Positions 43,213-51,979 of a stretch of 64,000 nucleotides of DNA are shown piece after piece. The translations under genes were made by a program, and so were the position numbers. Position 1 is the first letter of the stretch. Every line of letters starts with the position of its first letter. Origin of the DNA: Amnibacterium sp. (lineage in GTDB: Bacteria; Actinomycetota; Actinomycetes; Actinomycetales; Microbacteriaceae); assembly GCF_025463795.1 (NCBI RefSeq), contig NZ_JAODBE010000004.1:1-64000 (forward strand). The letters run 5' to 3'. The notes beneath the pieces are model-generated. The model was given only the letters and a program-made list of their open reading frames with translations, was not told where the DNA came from and ran no database searches.

Positions 43213-44115
43213 ATGACGTCCGCATCCTCCTTCGCCGTGCCCGATCAGACCGGGCGCACCGTCGTCGTCACGGGGGCGAACAGCGGCGTCGGCTTCGAGG
43301 CGAGCCGCCGTCTCGCCGCCGCCGGAGCGCACGTCGTCCTCGCGTGCCGGGACGTCGAGCGAGGGCGCCGAGCGGCCGAGCGGATCGACGGGAGCACCGA
43401 GGTGCGCGAGATCGACACCGCCTCGCTCGCCTCCGTGCGCGCGTTCGCCGAGGCGTTCGATCGTCCGCTCGACGTGCTGATCAACAATGCCGGGATCATG
43501 GCCGTCGACGAGGCCAGGAGCGCCGACGGCTTCGAGCTGCAGCTCGCGACGAACTACCTCGGCGCCTTCGCGCTGACGGCGCTGCTGCTCGACCGGCTCG
43601 GCGACCGGGTGGTGATGCTCTCGAGTCAGGCGCACCGCATCGGGCGCATCGCGCTCGACGACCTGAACTGGCGCCGCCGCCGCTACTCCCGGTGGGGCGC
43701 GTACGGCCAGTCGAAGCTCGCGGACCTCATGTTGGCGTACGACCTGCAGCACAGGTTCAGCGCCGCCGGATCACGCCTCCGGGCGGTCGCCGCGCACCCC
43801 GGCACGGCGAGCACGAACCTCACCAGGGGCATGCACATGCCGCCGTGGGTCGAGGCGATCTCGGCGGCGGTCATCAACGGGCTGGGGCAGCCGGCCGACG
43901 CCGGCGCGCTGCCGACTCTGTACGCGGCGACGGTCCCCGACCTCCCGGGGGCCTCCTACATCGGCCCGAGCGGGCCGGGCGAGATGCGCGGTGCGCCCGT
44001 GGTGGTGGGCTCCTCGCGGTCGTCGCACAACCGGGACGTGCAGCGACTGCTCACCAGCGAGGCCGAGCGGCTCACGGGCGTGACGATCCGGGTGCCGTCG
44101 GCCTCGGCCGTCTGA
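43213..44115 (+). CDS. Short-chain dehydrogenase/reductase
   Basis: A 300-residue SDR oxidoreductase. The NADP-binding motif is VVVTGANSGVGFEASRRLAA (TGxxxGxG), followed by VLINNAGIM (NNAG), the catalytic Ser in VVMLSSQAHR and YxxxK as AYGQSKLAD. This pattern and length match the retinol dehydrogenase/protochlorophyllide reductase-like group common in actinobacteria; the substrate is unknown. TAGACA lies eight bases before the ATG, suggesting a leaderless start. Confidence 0.9.
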   Translation: MTSASSFAVPDQTGRTVVVTGANSGVGFEASRRLAAAGAHVVLACRDVERGRRAAERIDGSTEVREIDTASLASVRAFAEAFDRPLDVLINNAGIMAVDEARSADGFELQLATNYLGAFALTALLLDRLGDRVVMLSSQAHRIGRIALDDLNWRRRRYSRWGAYGQSKLADLMLAYDLQHRFSAAGSRLRAVAAHPGTASTNLTRGMHMPPWVEAISAAVINGLGQPADAGALPTLYAATVPDLPGASYIGPSGPGEMRGAPVVVGSSRSSHNRDVQRLLTSEAERLTGVTIRVPSASAV

Positions 44116-44141
44116 CCGCCGGGGGCGCCTGTGCTCGGCGC

Positions 44142-45098
44142 TCACTTCACATTGACGATGCCGCCGAACCCCTCCGGCACGACCACGACGTTCCCCGAAG
44201 CGGCGAGCTTCGACAGGGTGTCGATGTAGTTCTGCTTCAGCACGTTGGTGGTCAGCGACCGGTTCAGCGTGTCGTTCGCCTTCGCCTTGGCCTCCGCCTG
44301 CACGACCTGCTGCTGCGCCGACACCTGCGCGGCCTTCAGGTTGTTCTGCTCCGTCGTGACCTTGATCTGCGCGTTCTGGGCCGCGGCGTATGCGGCGGTC
44401 ACGCTCGCCGGCGGAGTGATCTGCTGCAGGCTCACCGAGTCGACCGTCACACCGGTCCCCTTCCAGCGCTGCTCGAGCGCGGTCTGGATCGCCGTGTTCA
44501 CCTCGGCCCGCTTGGTGATCAGCTCGAGGGTCGTGAACGAGTTCGGGGCGTCGCGGACGGTGGAGCGGATGTCCTGGGTCACGAACTGGGAGACGAAGTT
44601 CGTCTCGTCCCGGAACTGCCGGTAGATCGTCGTCACCTGATCCGGTCGGATCGAGTAGCGGACGGCGATGTCGATGTTGCTCGTGACCCCGTCCGAGTCC
44701 TGCACGGTGATGTCCGGCCCGAGCGCGGAGCCGCCCGTGTAGTCGGTCTCCGCTCGGTTGCCGGCGAAGACGACCTGCTGGTTGCGCACGCTGAAGGTGT
44801 CGACCGTGCTCCACGGCGCCTTCACGTGCAGCCCGGGAGTGATCTCCTGCCCGAGGATGTCGCCGGTCCAGGAGACGATCACGCTCGCGTCGCCGGTGTC
44901 CTGCGCGTAGACGCTGGAGCCGCCGAGCAGCAGGAGGCCGAGCAGGGCCGCCACGGTGGCGCCCGCCAGGCCGATGAACCGGTTCCGTCGCTGCGGCGCG
45001 GACTCGGCGCCCTTGCTGCGGCGGGAGCGCCCGGCGAGCACGATGAAGAGGAGCACGGCGGCGAGCAGCAGCAGGAGACCCACGACGAACACGTGCAC
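44142..45098 (-). CDS. SPFH/band 7 membrane protein
   Basis: A 318-residue protein with two N-terminal membrane segments (HVFVVGLLLLLAAVLLFIVL and IGLAGATVAALLGLLLLGG) and a following SPFH (prohibitin-like) domain, residues ~75-240: PGLHVKAPWSTVDTFSVRNQ, DIAVRYSIRPDQ, RSTVRDAPNSFTTLELITKR. A C-terminal Ala/Gln/Lys-rich coiled coil (QNNLKAAQVSAQQQVVQAEA) would drive oligomerisation. Such proteins scaffold membrane microdomains or proteases; no NfeD or FtsH partner is adjacent. Convergent with the SDR gene. Confidence 0.85.
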   Translation of the reverse strand: MHVFVVGLLLLLAAVLLFIVLAGRSRRSKGAESAPQRRNRFIGLAGATVAALLGLLLLGGSSVYAQDTGDASVIVSWTGDILGQEITPGLHVKAPWSTVDTFSVRNQQVVFAGNRAETDYTGGSALGPDITVQDSDGVTSNIDIAVRYSIRPDQVTTIYRQFRDETNFVSQFVTQDIRSTVRDAPNSFTTLELITKRAEVNTAIQTALEQRWKGTGVTVDSVSLQQITPPASVTAAYAAAQNAQIKVTTEQNNLKAAQVSAQQQVVQAEAKAKANDTLNRSLTTNVLKQNYIDTLSKLAASGNVVVVPEGFGGIVNVK

Positions 45099-45210
45099 AC
45101 GTTAGGGGTTCACGGAGAAATGGGCCGACTGCTGCCCCGGATCTCCGGGCGGGAACCGGCCCAGGAGTCGTCAGGGAGCCGAGGCGGAACGCGGTCCTAG
45201 CCTTGGCCGG

Positions 45211-46002
45211 GTGACGGACCTGCAGCTCGATGTCGATGGAGCCCGACTCGCGTACGAGGTGCAGGAGGGAGAGGGACCCGTCGTGGTGGCCCTGCACGGC
45301 CTCTCCTCCTCGCGGGCGAGCGAGCGCGCGGCGGGATTCTTCGATTGGTCACCGGTCGCGGGAGCGGGCCGCGCCCTCGTGCGCTACGACGCCCGGGGGC
45401 ACGGGCGCTCCACGGGCCGCGGCGAACCGGGCGACTACGCGTGGTCCGCGCTGGCCGACGACCTGTTCGCCCTGCTCGACGTCGTCTCACCTGGCGATCC
45501 AGTCGACGCGATCGGCGTCTCGATGGGCGTCGGCACGCTGCTCCACGCCGTGAGCAGACGACCGGAGCGCTTCCGGCGGCTCGCGTTCGTGATCCCGCCG
45601 ACCGCGTGGGAGACGCGGACCGCGCAGGGCGACGGCTACCGGCAGATGGCCCGGATGGCGGAGGAGCGCGGCTACGACGCGCTCGTCCGGGCGATGGGAG
45701 CGTTCGCACCGCTGCCCCTGCTGGAAGCAGGCGGGTGGACCACCACTCCCCCGCCCGACATCGACCCGGCGATCCTGCCCGCGGTGTTCCGCGGCGCGGC
45801 CGCCACCGACTTCCCGGCGCCGGACGTCGTCGCCACGATCCGGCAGCCGGTCCTGCTCGCGCCGTGGGTCGGCGATCCCGGCCACCCGGTGTCGACCGCC
45901 GAGCGGTTGCACGAGCTGCTGCCGCAGTCGACGCTGACCCTGCTCGACACCCCGGACGCGCTGCGGGCACTCGGCGGCAGGATCGCGGACTTCTTCGCCT
46001 GA
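45211..46002 (+). CDS. Alpha/beta hydrolase
   Basis: A 263-residue hydrolase beginning at a leaderless GTG (TAGCCT seven bases upstream). The fold is indicated by VVALHGLSSSRAS (oxyanion region), VRYDARGHGRSTGRGEPGDY, and the nucleophile elbow GVSMGVGTLLHAV; the acid and His are in PWVGDPGHPVS-type and C-terminal segments but the His is not obvious, so catalysis is less certain than the fold. Substrate unknown. It is flanked by convergent genes on both sides and stands alone. Confidence 0.78.
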   Translation: MTDLQLDVDGARLAYEVQEGEGPVVVALHGLSSSRASERAAGFFDWSPVAGAGRALVRYDARGHGRSTGRGEPGDYAWSALADDLFALLDVVSPGDPVDAIGVSMGVGTLLHAVSRRPERFRRLAFVIPPTAWETRTAQGDGYRQMARMAEERGYDALVRAMGAFAPLPLLEAGGWTTTPPPDIDPAILPAVFRGAAATDFPAPDVVATIRQPVLLAPWVGDPGHPVSTAERLHELLPQSTLTLLDTPDALRALGGRIADFFA

Positions 46003-46055
46003 CCGGATCCAGAGCCGGGCGGGTCCGGCCCGCCTCGGACGCCCGATCGCGCACG

Positions 46056-47261
46056 TCAGCCGGCGAGACGGATGCGCGCGGCCACGACACGCTCGGCGGC
46101 GGCCGTCAGGGCTGCGGAGAACGCCGGATCGGCGGCCGCCTCCCGCACCAGTGCCTCGTGCATCGGCCCGAGGTCCGCCGGCACGATGTCGAGCAGCAGG
46201 TCACCGCCCGCGCGCACGAACTTCACGGCGCGCTGCCCGCTCGACCAGCGATCGACCGCGGCGGCTCCCCCGAGATCGTCCGACATGACGACACCCGTGA
46301 AGCCGAGCCGTCCGCGCAGCAGACCCTGCACGATGCGGGAGGAGAACAGCGCGGGCACGCCGGGATCGATCCGGGAGTACTCCGCGCTCGACATCATGAC
46401 GAAACCCGCACCCGCGTCGAGACCGGCGGAGAAGGAGCGGAGCCGGACCGAGTCGACCGTGGTCTCGGTGTCGACCACGCGGCGGTCGGTGTCGGTGTTC
46501 TCGCGCACGCAGCCGAGCCCCGGGAAGTGCTTGACGGTCGTTCCCACCCCGGCGGCGGCCATCCCCCGGATGAACGCGGCCACGTGACCGCCGGCCGCTG
46601 CCGGATCGGACGAGTACTGCCGTCGCAGGTTCGCGACGGGCGGGTTGTCCTGCAGCGTGTCCGCGCACGGCACGTCGGCGACCGGGGCGAGATCGAGGCG
46701 CACCCCCGCCCGCGCGAGCTCACGTCCCCAGCGCTCGCCGTCCGCGCGGGTCGCCGCCGTGGACCCGCGCCCCTGCTGCACCGCGCTGGGGATCGCGGAG
46801 AAGCCGGGGCCGCTCAGCACCTGCACGGTGCCGCCCTCCTGATCCGTCGCGGTCAGCAACGGCAGGTCGGCCGGTGCCGCCGCTCGCACCGGAACGAGAG
46901 CCCGAGCGACCGCTGCGGTGCCGCCTCCGCTGCGCCCCCGGATCATCACGCCGGCCAGGTGGTAGCGACGGACGGCCGCCGCCAGCCCATGCAGGTCGGG
47001 CACGGTGGCCGCGGTCATCAGCAGCTGGCCGGCCCGCTCGTCGGGAGTCATCGCGGCGACGAGCGCCGCGGCGCGGCCGTCGGCCGTCGGCGCCGTCGAG
47101 ACGGACGGCGCAGGTGCCGGCGGCGCGGAGGCGGCTCGCACCGGCGCGCTGGAACCGACGGGAGCGGTTCCGGACGCACCGGCCGTGCAGCCGGTGAGCA
47201 GCAGGCCGGCGGCGAGGAGCACGGGGACGAGCAGGCGGGCGCGGCGGGAGCCGCGGGTCAA
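46056..47261 (-). CDS. Glycoside hydrolase family 3 lipoprotein (NagZ-like)
   Basis: A 401-residue lipoprotein. LVPVLLAAGLLLTGC is a lipoprotein signal with lipobox LTGC. After a Ser/Ala/Pro-rich tether comes a GH3 N-terminal domain: PLLTATDQEGGTVQVLSG, TTVKHFPGLGCVRENTDTDR and the nucleophile Asp in GVVMSDDLGG. GH3 enzymes of this kind remove beta-N-acetylglucosamine from peptidoglycan fragments. The usual NagZ His in the KH(F/S)GPG...DSH loop is altered to CVRENTDTD, so activity is not assured. It starts at a TTG overlapping the glycosyltransferase stop, so translation is coupled. Confidence 0.86.
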   Translation of the reverse strand: MTRGSRRARLLVPVLLAAGLLLTGCTAGASGTAPVGSSAPVRAASAPPAPAPSVSTAPTADGRAAALVAAMTPDERAGQLLMTAATVPDLHGLAAAVRRYHLAGVMIRGRSGGGTAAVARALVPVRAAAPADLPLLTATDQEGGTVQVLSGPGFSAIPSAVQQGRGSTAATRADGERWGRELARAGVRLDLAPVADVPCADTLQDNPPVANLRRQYSSDPAAAGGHVAAFIRGMAAAGVGTTVKHFPGLGCVRENTDTDRRVVDTETTVDSVRLRSFSAGLDAGAGFVMMSSAEYSRIDPGVPALFSSRIVQGLLRGRLGFTGVVMSDDLGGAAAVDRWSSGQRAVKFVRAGGDLLLDIVPADLGPMHEALVREAAADPAFSAALTAAAERVVAARIRLAG

Positions 47262-48502
47262 TCCGTCATCGCGCTGCGCGCGCGCCTCGCGAGGGACTTG
47301 AACTGCTCCCGCACCTTCGCCGACAGCGGTGGGACCTCGGTGACCGGATCCGTGACCTCCTCGCCCCGGTAGAGGCGCTCGAAGATCGTGATCGTGGTGT
47401 CGATGTCGTGCGGCTCGAGCAGCCGCAGCGAGGCGCGCTGCATGACCTCGTACTCGTCGTGCGGCATGCGCAGCACCCGCTCGAGACGGTCCGACAGCGC
47501 CGCCACGTCCCGCGGGGGGTAGAGGAAGCCGTTCTCGCCGTCCTTCACGAGGTGCGGCAGCGCCATGGCGTCGGCCGCGACGACGGGCAGGCCGCTCGCC
47601 ATGCCCTCCATCGTCGCGATCGACTGCAGCTCGGCGATCGAGGGCATCGCGAACACGGTCGCCCGGGTGAGCAGCCGGCGCAGCTCCTGGTCGCTGACGA
47701 GGCCCGGGAAGTGCACGCGGTCACCGATGCCGAGGCGGTCGGCGAGCTGCTCGAGCGCCTTCCGCTGGTCGCCGTCGCCGATCAGGTCGAGGTGCGCCTC
47801 GAGGTCCCTGGGCAGGCGCGCGACCGCCTCCACGAGGTCGGGAAGCATCTTCTCGCCGGTGATGCGACCGCAGAACGCGATCCGCCGCTCCGTCTTCTGC
47901 TCGAAGTCCGGGGTGTAGTCGGTCATCCGGATCCCGCAGGAGATCGCGTGGACGTGTCGCAGCCCCGTGCGCTCCTCGAGGTAGGCCGCAGCGCGCTTGG
48001 TCGGCGTCGTCAGCGCGGCCGCCTTGCGGTACAGCCGCGTGCAGTCCTTCCACGCCAGCCAGCTGATCACCGGGTACGTGAACTTCGGGAAGGGGCTGTG
48101 CTCGATGAGGTTCTCGGGCATGAAGTGGTTCGTCGCCACGACGCGGATGCCGCGTTTCGCCGACTCCGTCGTGAGCCCCCGCCCGACGACCATGTGCGAC
48201 TGCATGTGCGACACGTCGGGCCGCACCTTGTCGATGATCTTCGCGGCGTTGCGGTGGATCGCCCAGGGGTACACGGCACGCAGCCAGTCGTGCAGCGGGT
48301 AGCGGAAGCTCTTCAGCCGGTGGACCGTGAGCACCTGACCCAGGTGCTCCTCGCGGTAGACGCCCTGGGGCTCCCCGTGGCTCTGGGCGATGATGTGCAC
48401 GTCGTGACCGCGGGAGGCGATGCCCGCCGCGAGCCGGACCGAGAAGGCGGCCGCACCGTTCACGTCGGGCGGGAAGGTGTCGCCGCCCATGAGCACGGTC
48501 AT
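47258..48502 (-). CDS. Group 1 glycosyltransferase (GT4-type, GT-B fold)
   Basis: A ~414-residue glycosyltransferase. The N-terminal domain has GGDTFPPDVNGAAAFSVRLA and HMVVGRGLTTESAKRGIRVV; the donor-binding domain has IAFCGRITGEKMLPDLVEAV, FAMPSIAELQSIATMEGMAS and GLPVVAADAMALPHLVKDGE. The pattern matches mannosyltransferases of phosphatidylinositol mannoside or lipoglycan synthesis, but acceptor specificity is not readable. The first in-frame ATG is 48502, yet it has no ribosome site; an excellent AGGAGG stands 8 bp before an in-frame ATC at 48538 that would give (M)SEPTPEAALPRM.... Its stop overlaps the start of the GH3 lipoprotein gene. Confidence 0.9.
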   Translation of the reverse strand: MTVLMGGDTFPPDVNGAAAFSVRLAAGIASRGHDVHIIAQSHGEPQGVYREEHLGQVLTVHRLKSFRYPLHDWLRAVYPWAIHRNAAKIIDKVRPDVSHMQSHMVVGRGLTTESAKRGIRVVATNHFMPENLIEHSPFPKFTYPVISWLAWKDCTRLYRKAAALTTPTKRAAAYLEERTGLRHVHAISCGIRMTDYTPDFEQKTERRIAFCGRITGEKMLPDLVEAVARLPRDLEAHLDLIGDGDQRKALEQLADRLGIGDRVHFPGLVSDQELRRLLTRATVFAMPSIAELQSIATMEGMASGLPVVAADAMALPHLVKDGENGFLYPPRDVAALSDRLERVLRMPHDEYEVMQRASLRLLEPHDIDTTITIFERLYRGEEVTDPVTEVPPLSAKVREQFKSLARRARSAMTD

Positions 48503-48636
48503 CCGGGGCAGCGCGGCCTCAGGCGTCGGCTCGCTGATGGCGGTCTCCTCCTGGGTGTTCGTGCCCCTCTCGGGGGCCTGGGCGTTCCGACGGTAGCGCA
48601 TGCCCCGGAACCGGGTGCGCTGCGCGGCGGCGCGCC

Positions 48637-49572
48637 TCAGGCGGCCTCGACGGCCTCCCGATCGCCCACCTGGGGGTGGTGCCGCGCCAGCTGGAACACC
48701 CCGAACACGGCGATCCCTCCGGAGACGAGGAAGGCCGGGCCGGCCCACCAGGGCGCGTTCTGCGCCTCCCCGAGCACGAGCACGCCGATACCCACTGCGA
48801 CGATGGGGTCGACGACGGTGAGGCCGGCGATGACGAGGTCGGGCGGGCCGACGGTGTAGGCGGTCTGCACCAGGTAGAGACCCCCGGCGCCCGCGGCGAG
48901 CAGGCCGACGACGCACAGCACGGTCAACCAGTCGAACTGACCCGCGATCAGGCGGTTGATGACGGTCTTCGCCATCGTCGCCACGAAGCCGTAGAGGACG
49001 CCGGCTCCGGCGATGTAGGCGAGCGGGGTCATGCGCGTCCGGTAGATCGCGTACAGCGTGCCGAGGACGGCGAGCACGACCGCGAGCAGCACCAGGATCG
49101 TGCGCAGGTCGTCGTCGCTGATCGCGGTGTCGGTCGCGCTCGGTGCGGCGACCGCGACGAAGATGCCGACCCCGCCGACGCACAGGATGATCGCCCGCAC
49201 CACCTTGCGGTGGATGCGCACATGGTTCAGCCGCGCGTTGAGGATCGTCGTGACGACCAGCGCGATCGCGCCGATCGGCTGCACGACGATCAGCGCGGCG
49301 AACCGCAGGCTCGTCAGCTGCAGCACGATCGCGAGCCCCAGCATCACGGTGCCGAGCAGCCACGCGCGGTTCCGGACGAGCCGGAGCAGCTCGGATCCGC
49401 CCAGCTCCGTGCCGGCCGTCGCCCGTGCGGCCTCGACCTGCTTCACGCCGCGCGACTGGAACTGCGCGCCGAAGGCGAGGAAGACGGCTCCGACCAGGGC
49501 GATGGGGATGCCGACGGCCTGGGCCGTGTTCAGCACGTGGGTGCCGATGTGGATGTCGAGGACGGGCGGCAC
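48637..49572 (-). CDS. DMT-superfamily transporter
   Basis: A 311-residue membrane protein with about nine to ten hydrophobic segments, including VGIPIALVGAVFLAFGAQFQ, LIVVQPIGAIALVVTTILNA and the repeated second half AGLTVVDPIVAVGIGVLVLG. The internal duplication of EamA-like halves and the length fit the drug/metabolite transporter superfamily. Substrate unknown; related proteins include NIPA-type Mg2+ carriers. GTG start near a TAAGGT -10 box, so probably leaderless. Divergent from def. Confidence 0.82.
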   Translation of the reverse strand: MPPVLDIHIGTHVLNTAQAVGIPIALVGAVFLAFGAQFQSRGVKQVEAARATAGTELGGSELLRLVRNRAWLLGTVMLGLAIVLQLTSLRFAALIVVQPIGAIALVVTTILNARLNHVRIHRKVVRAIILCVGGVGIFVAVAAPSATDTAISDDDLRTILVLLAVVLAVLGTLYAIYRTRMTPLAYIAGAGVLYGFVATMAKTVINRLIAGQFDWLTVLCVVGLLAAGAGGLYLVQTAYTVGPPDLVIAGLTVVDPIVAVGIGVLVLGEAQNAPWWAGPAFLVSGGIAVFGVFQLARHHPQVGDREAVEAA

Positions 49573-49661
49573 GGCCGAACCTTAGCCGCCCGGGGCCTCA
49601 GAGAGACGGCACTACGCTGATGAGACGCGTGTTTCGTCAGTGATACCGGAGGTTCCGCAGG

Positions 49662-50228
49662 GTGACCGTGTTGCCGATCCTGATCACCGGAGACCCCGTC
49701 CTGCACCAGCCGGCGGCGCCGGTCGTCACCTTCGACGATGCGCTGCGGACGCTCGTCGCCGACATGTTCGAGACGATGGACGAGGCCCCCGGCGTCGGCC
49801 TCGCCGGGCCGCAGGTCGGCGTGCCGCTCCGCCTCTTCGTCTACAGCTACGAGCACGATCCCGAGGGCCCACGTCGCGGCGTCGCGATCAACCCCACGCT
49901 GTGGATCACGCCGACGCCCGTGGGCGAGGCGGACGAGGACGCCGAGTCGGAGGGCTGCCTCTCCGTGCCCGGCGAGCGGTTCCCCCTCCGGCGCTCCCCG
50001 AGAGCACGCCTGGAAGCCGTCGACCTGGACGGCGAGCCGTTCACACTGGAGGCGCGGGGCTGGTTCGCCCGGGTGCTCCAGCACGAGACCGACCACCTCG
50101 ACGGGGTGCTCTACGTCGACCGGCTGGACTTCCTCCACCAGCGCCGCGCGAAGAAGGCGATCAGCAGCAACAAGTGGGGCCGCCCGGGCAACAGCTGGAC
50201 GCCGGGGGTCGACGACCTGGAGGCCTGA
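49662..50228 (+). CDS. def: Peptide deformylase
   Basis: A 188-residue metalloenzyme that removes the formyl group from nascent proteins. All three motifs are present: GVGLAGPQVG (~45-54), EGCLSVPGE (~103-111) with the metal-binding Cys, and HETDHLDG (~145) with the metal His pair and catalytic Glu. GTG start 49662 behind GGAGG. The motif-2 Cys is the usual one. The C-terminal extension RAKKAISSNKWGRPGNSWTP is common in actinobacterial deformylases. A GNAT gene follows three bases after the stop. Confidence 0.95.
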   Translation: MTVLPILITGDPVLHQPAAPVVTFDDALRTLVADMFETMDEAPGVGLAGPQVGVPLRLFVYSYEHDPEGPRRGVAINPTLWITPTPVGEADEDAESEGCLSVPGERFPLRRSPRARLEAVDLDGEPFTLEARGWFARVLQHETDHLDGVLYVDRLDFLHQRRAKKAISSNKWGRPGNSWTPGVDDLEA

Positions 50229-50231
50229 GTC

Positions 50232-50504
50232 ATGGAGTTCGAGCACGACGCCGCACGGCATCGGTACCTGGGCACCCTCGACGGCGAGGTGGTCTGCTCG
50301 CTCGACTACGCCGAGAACGGCGACGTCGTCTCGATGACGCGCACGTTCACGAACCCGCCCTTCCGCGGGCACGGCTACGCGGCGCAGATCACCGAGCACG
50401 CCGTGCGGCAGGCTGAGGCGGCGGGCAAGCGCGTGCGCCCCATGTGCTGGTACGTCGCGCAGTGGTTCGACGACCACCCGGAAGCAGCGCACCTGCTCGC
50501 CTGA
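50232..50504 (+). CDS. Small GNAT-type N-acetyltransferase (YjdJ-like)
   Basis: A 90-residue minimal GNAT protein. The acetyl-CoA loop is FTNPPFRGHGYAAQITEHAV (Arg/Gln-x-x-Gly-x-Gly/Ala type), followed by RVRPMCWYVAQWFDDHPEA, typical of the short YjdJ/GNAT-like family (also called NATD1-like). It would acetylate a small molecule or protein. It begins three bases after the def stop, so both are co-translated from one mRNA. The region 50505-50610 after it holds no gene. Confidence 0.85.
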   Translation: MEFEHDAARHRYLGTLDGEVVCSLDYAENGDVVSMTRTFTNPPFRGHGYAAQITEHAVRQAEAAGKRVRPMCWYVAQWFDDHPEAAHLLA

Positions 50505-50610
50505 CGCTCCACCGCGGATCCGCAGGACGTGCGCGCGTCCGCGGTTCCGGACACGCCGCCGCCGACGGCCGGGCCACCCGTGTGTCGGCGAGCCCTCCGG
50601 ATCGCGAGGC

Positions 50611-51027
50611 TCAGGAGGCGACGGCGCGGGAGGCGGCGGCCTCGCGGATCGCGGCGAGCAGGAGGTCGGGCTCGGCGTCCTTGTAGAGGACGGCGTCCGC
50701 CCCCGCCTCCCGGCCCGGAGCGATGAAGCGGTCGAGGTCCGTCGCGGTCACGAGCACCACGCGGGTCACGGGCGAGCGCTGCACCAACCGGATGCGGGCG
50801 TCCGTGGCCACCGTCTCGGTGACCTGCAGGCCGCCGAGCCGCGGCATCCGGGCGTCGATGACGGCCACGTCCACGGGCAGGCGGCGCAGCACGGCGAGCG
50901 CCTGCAGACCGTCCGGCGCCTCCGCCACCACCTCCAGGTCGGGATGCGCGTCGATGATCAGCCGCCAACCCTCCCGCTGCAGCGGATCGGCGTCGGCGAG
51001 CAGCACCCGCGTCGGCGCCGCGGTCAC
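50611..51027 (-). CDS. Response regulator, receiver domain only
   Basis: A 138-residue receiver. RVLLADADPLQREGW supplies the acidic pocket (usual DD is DAD here), the phosphoacceptor Asp is in VAVIDARMPRLGGLQ (~57) and the Thr/Lys positions are in VVLVTATDLDRF and VLYKDAEP. NarL-family proteins normally continue with a LuxR helix-turn-helix of ~65 residues; here the protein ends right after the receiver, and the sequence downstream does not resume one. It must therefore act through protein contacts or be a truncated regulator. Its ATG overlaps the stop of the histidine kinase gene. Confidence 0.82.
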   Translation of the reverse strand: MTAAPTRVLLADADPLQREGWRLIIDAHPDLEVVAEAPDGLQALAVLRRLPVDVAVIDARMPRLGGLQVTETVATDARIRLVQRSPVTRVVLVTATDLDRFIAPGREAGADAVLYKDAEPDLLLAAIREAAASRAVAS

Positions 51028-51917
51028 CGTCGGGTCAGGTCGACGCCGTGGACCCCGTTGTGGAAGCGGATGGAGGGGAAGGTGGCGCTGATCGAGAAGC
51101 CGACCCCCGGCGTCTCCGACGCGGTGAGGGTGCCGCCGAACAGCTCGGTGCGGGCGCGCATCTCCTGGATCCCCGGACCCGCGAGCTGCTGCGTGAGGGA
51201 CCGCAGGTCCTCCTCCACCCCGTAGGCGAGCTCGGCGGAGGCGTCCTCCGCCGAGAGGCCACGTTGCAGCACGGCGTTGCGGAACCCGTCGTCGTCGACC
51301 TTCACCGCGATACCCGACGAGGTCCAGGTGAAGCCGACCCGCACCTGGGTGCCCTCCCCGCCGTACTTCAGCGAGTTCGAGAGCGCCTCCTGCAGGATCC
51401 GGTAGATCGCGAGCTCGGCGCCCGAGTTCAGGTCGTAGGGCTCGCCGTGCTCCTCGACGACCACGTCCAGCCCGGCGTCGCGCATCGTCTTGAACAGCTC
51501 GCGGGTCGACTTCAGGCGGGGCTGCGGGGCGGCTTCCGCCTCGCTCTCGCGCACGAGGGTCATCACCCGGCGCATGTCGGCGAGGGTCGCGCGCCCGGTC
51601 TCGGCGATCGCCTGCGCCGCCCGGACGGCCGCGCTCGGGTCGGTCGCCCCGGCGTACCGGGCGCCGTCGGCCTGCGCGATCATCGCGGACACGCGGTGCA
51701 CGGCGACGTCGTGCAGCTCACGGATGATGCGCAGGCGGCCGCCCTGATCGGCGACCGCGATCTGCAGCCGCGCGGCGAGGTGCGCCCGGTCGGCGGCCGC
51801 GCGACGTTCGACGCGCAGCCGACGTATCGTGGTGATCCACAGCACCAGCAGCAGGACGGTCAGGACCAGCAGGCCACCGGCGATGGCGAGCCACACGGTC
51901 TGGGGCAGGCTCGGCAT
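51024..51917 (-). CDS. Histidine kinase, NarX/HisKA_3 type
   Basis: A 297-residue kinase with one N-terminal membrane segment (VWLAIAGGLLVLTVLLLVLW, residues ~8-27) and almost no extracytoplasmic sensor. The dimerisation/phosphoacceptor His is in RIIRELHDVAVHRVSAMI and the ATPase N-box in LQEALSNSLKYGG, with the G-box in GIQEMRARTELFGG. I chose ATG 51917, seven bases after TAGACT, as a leaderless start. It is translationally coupled to the receiver gene and is its likely partner. Signal unknown; it may sense membrane state or partner proteins. Confidence 0.88.
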   Translation of the reverse strand: MPSLPQTVWLAIAGGLLVLTVLLLVLWITTIRRLRVERRAAADRAHLAARLQIAVADQGGRLRIIRELHDVAVHRVSAMIAQADGARYAGATDPSAAVRAAQAIAETGRATLADMRRVMTLVRESEAEAAPQPRLKSTRELFKTMRDAGLDVVVEEHGEPYDLNSGAELAIYRILQEALSNSLKYGGEGTQVRVGFTWTSSGIAVKVDDDGFRNAVLQRGLSAEDASAELAYGVEEDLRSLTQQLAGPGIQEMRARTELFGGTLTASETPGVGFSISATFPSIRFHNGVHGVDLTRR

Positions 51918-51979
51918 GCGGTCGAGTCTACGAATCGTGCGTGCCGCCGCCCGGAGGCGCACGGAACGTCGAGGGCGGG

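Noticed and set aside
44142-45297. Long minus ORF 43771-45297 overlapping the SDR and band-7 genes
   Set aside because: Arg/Gly-rich shadow of the SPFH gene; no motif.
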